Source of the DNA: DATFVA01 sp963832715
Lineage (GTDB): Bacteria; Bacteroidota; Ignavibacteria; Ignavibacteriales; Ignavibacteriaceae
DNA: 64,000 nt
Direction of reading: 5' to 3'
Assembly (NCBI GenBank): GCA_963832715.1
Contig: CAWHVB010000010.1
Coordinates: forward strand, 62,001 to 126,000
Position 1 is the first letter of the stretch; every line of letters begins with the position of its first letter. This document shows positions 60,980 to 64,000 of the stretch, piece by piece. The notes beneath the pieces were generated by a model. That model was not told where the DNA came from, did not search any database, and worked only from the letters and a program-made list of their open reading frames with translations. The position numbers and the translations under genes were made by a program.

Positions 60980-62110
60980 TCATTCCAATCTTTTTCTAAA
61001 CCGTAGTGAACTTGCGGTGAGTATAAATATCCCGATCCCTAACAAAGCCAGGGTTTCCGGAATCAGCTGGAATAACCCGTCGCCCTTCAATATAACTCCT
61101 CTCAGAATCGTAATATAGTACCTCAAAGGGATCAGGTAGGTTATTGCCTGGATCCATCCCGGCATATTTTCGATAGGGAATGCAAATCCCGAGAGAAAGT
61201 TCATTGGAAGGAGTACCCCGAACATTGCAACCATCATTGCCTGCTGCTGGGTCCTGGAAACAGTCGAAATGAATAATCCCAATCCCAGGGCTGAAAGAAC
61301 ATAAATAAACGAGGCAAACATCAGGAAGAAGAAGTCGCCTCTTATTGGAATACCGAACCAGTAGACCATTACTAGAGTAACTACCAGAACATCAATAAAA
61401 CCGGTAACAACAAAAGGTATTGTCTTTCCGATAATAAGCTGCACAGGCTTAATGGGAGTTACAATTATCTGTTCAAGGGTGCCGATCTCCCGTTCCTTTA
61501 CTATTCCCATTGCCATTAGCGTTGTAGCTATTATAGTAAGAAGCAGACCCATAATACCCGGCAGCATAAACACTCTTGTCTTAAGCTCGGGATTGTACCA
61601 TACCCTGAGTTCGGGATTAAGGTTAACAGCAGCAAACGGCTGCATACCGGATTTCTTCATAGCCTTAACGAGGATATTCTGCGAGTAGCTTGAAACCACT
61701 ACAGTAACATAACCAAAAGCGATAGATGCTTTGTTGCCGTCCGACCCGTCGAACAGTGTTTGTACTTCAACCTGTTCGCCTCGCTGGATCTTCTTTTCAA
61801 AATCTTTAGGAATTACCAGGGCCCATAGAACATCCCCCTTATTTATGTAATTCATAACTCCATCGTAGCTTTCGGCAGTATGATCGATAATAAAGTATCC
61901 CGAACTCTGAAACTTTTCAATGAAATCACGGCTTTCAGCAGTTTTGTCCTGATCATAAACCACTGTATGAACATTATTGATATCAAGATTGGCAGCATAT
62001 CCAAGCAGGATAAGCTGAATCACCGGGGCGATGAAAATTATCCCGAAGAGCCTCGGATCCCTCCTCAACTGGAGAAATTCTTTTACTATTATTGTCAGTA
62101 TGATTTTCAT
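60980..62110 (-). CDS. ABC-2 type transporter permease (YbhR/YhhJ-like)
   Basis: The 376-residue protein has an N-terminal TM helix (FGIIFIAPVIQLILLGYAAN), a large periplasmic domain with VYDQDKTAESRDFIEKFQSSGYF, and five C-terminal TM helices including GLLLTIIATTLMAMGIVKEREIGTLEQI, the ABC2_membrane_3 hallmark. It is paralogous to the next permease, 6 bp away. Together with the ATPase they form an exporter. Confidence 0.92.
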   Translation of the reverse strand: MKIILTIIVKEFLQLRRDPRLFGIIFIAPVIQLILLGYAANLDINNVHTVVYDQDKTAESRDFIEKFQSSGYFIIDHTAESYDGVMNYINKGDVLWALVIPKDFEKKIQRGEQVEVQTLFDGSDGNKASIAFGYVTVVVSSYSQNILVKAMKKSGMQPFAAVNLNPELRVWYNPELKTRVFMLPGIMGLLLTIIATTLMAMGIVKEREIGTLEQIIVTPIKPVQLIIGKTIPFVVTGFIDVLVVTLVMVYWFGIPIRGDFFFLMFASFIYVLSALGLGLFISTVSRTQQQAMMVAMFGVLLPMNFLSGFAFPIENMPGWIQAITYLIPLRYYITILRGVILKGDGLFQLIPETLALLGIGIFILTASSLRFRKRLE

Positions 62111-62116
62111 ATGTGC

Positions 62117-63247
62117 CTAAATAGTTTTGCTTTTGCGGTTAATGATTGCTGCAAGTCCCAGGAAAAATATTGAGAACAATAAAAGATAGATAAGCTGATC
62201 CCAGAAAGCTTCAAGTCCCACGCCTTTCAGCAGGATATCCCTCAGCACGATAATATAAAACTTCACCGGCGTGATATTCGTAAAGATCTGAATTACAGGA
62301 GGCATACTTTCTATCGGAAAAACAAAACCCGAGAGCAGGAAAGAGGGGAGCAGCGAGATCAGTGACGCTATCTGAAATGCAACTTGCTGCGAGTCTGAAA
62401 TGGTCGATACAAGTATCCCCAGGTTTAATGAGGCAAATAAAAATATAAATGTCGATATAAATAAAAGTAGAACGCTTCCCTTGATAGTCACATCAAACAA
62501 AAAGTAGCCCGCCAGCAGTATTAATGAAGCTACAAATAATGCTATTATCGTGTACGGGATAGTCTTGCCAAGAAGCAGTTCCACCGATGAAAGAGGGGAG
62601 ACATTTATCTGCTCCATCGTTCCTCTTTCTTTTTCTCTTACTATAGAGAGTGCTATTGAGATCACCGCTGTCATTATTAAAATCATTGATATCAGTCCGG
62701 GTATCAGATATCGCGTGGAGTTCAGGTCGGGATTGTACAAAAACCTCGGCTCAAGGTTTATCGGGATAACAGCTTGCCTTCCTCTCACCCGAAGCAGTTC
62801 ATTATTAAGCTTCGCGGAGTATGTTGCCGAAGCCGCCCGCAGGTAATTGGTGATTACTGAGGCGGTATTTGCATCTACACCCGCTACAAGTATCTGTAGA
62901 TTAACCTCTCTTCCCGAATGAATATTCTGTGAGAAATCATCAGGGAAAACAATAACAACCTGGGCGTCACCGCGGTCAAGTACTGTTCTAATCTGATTTT
63001 CCGCATTCAGGTGATCGACTAGATCAAAGTAGCTTGAACTGGTTAAGCGGTTTATAAAATCTCTCGTGTTAACAGAATTATCCTGATCATAGACAGCCAG
63101 TTTTATATGATGCACATCGAAGTTTATTGCATATCCGAAAAGAATAAGAAGAACAAAAGGAAATACAAAAAGGACATACAGCATCCTTTTATCTCTCATC
63201 AACTGCCTTACTTCCTTCTTCGATATTGCTAATATTCGTGTCAGCAT
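62117..63247 (-). CDS. ABC-2 type transporter permease (YbhS-like)
   Basis: Same layout and length (376) as its neighbour: N-terminal TM (LYVLFVFPFVLLILFGYAIN), periplasmic domain with VYDQDNSVNTRDFINRL, then TM helices with SMILIMTAVISIALSIVREKERGTMEQI. The two permeases probably form a heterodimer in an ABC-2 exporter for drugs or other hydrophobic compounds; a membrane-fusion partner may lie beyond the window's right edge. Confidence 0.92.
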   Translation of the reverse strand: MLTRILAISKKEVRQLMRDKRMLYVLFVFPFVLLILFGYAINFDVHHIKLAVYDQDNSVNTRDFINRLTSSSYFDLVDHLNAENQIRTVLDRGDAQVVIVFPDDFSQNIHSGREVNLQILVAGVDANTASVITNYLRAASATYSAKLNNELLRVRGRQAVIPINLEPRFLYNPDLNSTRYLIPGLISMILIMTAVISIALSIVREKERGTMEQINVSPLSSVELLLGKTIPYTIIALFVASLILLAGYFLFDVTIKGSVLLLFISTFIFLFASLNLGILVSTISDSQQVAFQIASLISLLPSFLLSGFVFPIESMPPVIQIFTNITPVKFYIIVLRDILLKGVGLEAFWDQLIYLLLFSIFFLGLAAIINRKSKTI

Positions 63248-63284
63248 TCTTTCTTCTTCTATCTTTTATTCTTTATCATTGCTT

Positions 63285-64000
63285 TTATTTTTTGTCTTCC
63301 CCGTTGGATTTTTCCAGCAGATGAATGAATACATCCTCTAGCGTCGGCACAATCTGATCAATCCGCTTCACATTTATATTATTTTTATTCAATACAGACC
63401 GGATCTGATCTTTACTTTCAAATTCATCATTAACAATAAGATGTATCTGGTTCCCGAAAATTGAAGTCTCACCCACAAAATCCTGTTTTTCCATTAGTTC
63501 GAGGGCATCTACAACTCTATCGCACTCGATCTCAAAGATCGGGTTTTTGATATATTCCGTTTTTAATATCTTCGAATTGCCTTCGGCTATCAGTTTGCCG
63601 GCGTTTATAAGTATTATGTTATTGCAGTACTCCGCTTCCTCCAGGTAGTGGGTTGTAACCAGTACGGTAGTCCCTTCCGCGGAGAGATCATTTATCAGTT
63701 CCCAGAAATTTCTCCTTGAAATGGGATCAACGCCGCTCGTCGGTTCATCAAGAAAAACAATACCGGGACGATGGATAACCGCAGTTCCAAGAGCAAGCCG
63801 CTGTTTTATTCCTCCGGGCAGCGAGCCGGTTAATATCTTCTGTTTGCCCTCAAGGTTAGCTGTCTGCAGAACCCATTTCTTCCTTTCCTGCAGTTCATCT
63901 CCGCTCAGTCCGTATACTCCGCCGAAAAAGTTAATATTCTCTTCAACGGTCAGGTCGTTATAAAGTGAAAACCGCTGCGACATATAACCGATACTTCGCT
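63285..64000 (-). CDS. ABC transporter ATP-binding protein, 5' end beyond window
   Basis: The visible part covers the Q loop (RSIGYMSQRFSLY), a variant signature (LPGGIKQRLALG, Ser to Pro in the usual LSGGQ), Walker B (GIVFLDEPTSGVDP) and H loop (VTTHYLEEAEYC), then a C-terminal domain with EIECDRVVDALELM. The start and Walker A lie right of 64000. It is the ATPase for the two ABC-2 permeases that follow. Confidence 0.93.
   Translation of the reverse strand, partial: RSIGYMSQRFSLYNDLTVEENINFFGGVYGLSGDELQERKKWVLQTANLEGKQKILTGSLPGGIKQRLALGTAVIHRPGIVFLDEPTSGVDPISRRNFWELINDLSAEGTTVLVTTHYLEEAEYCNNIILINAGKLIAEGNSKILKTEYIKNPIFEIECDRVVDALELMEKQDFVGETSIFGNQIHLIVNDEFESKDQIRSVLNKNNINVKRIDQIVPTLEDVFIHLLEKSNGEDKK

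Noticed and set aside
1..64000. tRNA, rRNA, insertion sequence or prophage integrase near the T6SS
   Set aside because: Reading the gaps and proteins on both strands showed no cloverleaf-like gene, transposase or integrase, so there is no direct mark of an island boundary in this window.

Overview
The window looks like a chromosomal piece of an Ignavibacteria-type member of the FCB (Bacteroidota/Chlorobi) group. The basis is a type IX secretion C-terminal sorting domain of the QNYPNPFNPSTKI type on a secreted beta-helix protein (51925-53886), a PorV/PorQ-like outer-membrane protein (54560-55615), several outer-membrane and lipoprotein genes, and moderate-to-low G+C. This is read from protein style only, with no database search.

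Positions 1 to about 37990 form one uninterrupted minus-strand gene train encoding a complete type VI secretion system (T6SS). In transcription order (right to left): FHA protein TagH, TssJ, TssK, TssL, TssM, TagF, TssA, TssB, TssC, Hcp, TssE, TssF, TssG, ClpV, VgrG, PAAR. It has the TssJLM membrane complex, ClpV and TagF, so it is built like the proteobacterial-type (subtype i) apparatus and not like the Bacteroidota subtype iii. Downstream of PAAR lies a cargo block: a 1277-residue protein with an OmpA-like domain interrupted by a peptidoglycan-binding domain and a C-terminal HETGH site; a membrane-anchored beta-propeller protein; a frameshifted protein sharing a beta domain with the PAAR extension; a caspase-like (His137/Cys185) protein; an HEIAH metallopeptidase-like protein; and a DcrB/Eag-like chaperone candidate. 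The train ends with a phospho-signalling block: an FHA-transmembrane-lytic transglycosylase fusion, a PP2C phosphatase and a PEGA-domain Ser/Thr kinase, followed by two TPR/CsgG-family envelope proteins. Inferred working: kinase, phosphatase and two FHA proteins (plus TagF) control assembly, the transglycosylase opens the cell wall for the machine, and the VgrG/PAAR tip delivers peptidase-like cargo.

From 38 to 44 kb: an unknown membrane protein, 6-phosphogluconolactonase, and a three-gene envelope set (multi-TM inner-membrane protein, TM-anchored periplasmic protein, outer-membrane barrel) whose layout recalls GldL/GldM-type motor pairs. From 45 to 60.7 kb: GH13 glycosidase, two sugar/nucleotide-transferase-type genes, a radical SAM protein lacking one cluster cysteine, a TlpA-like thioredoxin, a response regulator plus DoxX pair, the T9SS cargo, PorV-like protein, phosphoglycerate mutase, NhaA, a thioesterase and lipoproteins. 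From 61 to 64 kb: an ABC-2 exporter (two permeases plus an ATPase cut by the window end).

Five genes are interrupted by apparent single-base frameshifts (10321, 31252, 43746, 47548, 58900), several in ordinary metabolic or core machinery genes. Together with one missing catalytic cysteine this suggests either uncorrected assembly errors or real decay. Intergenic DNA carries several families of short repeats, two of which also sit in frame inside the T9SS cargo gene. No tRNA, rRNA, CRISPR array or insertion sequence was seen.
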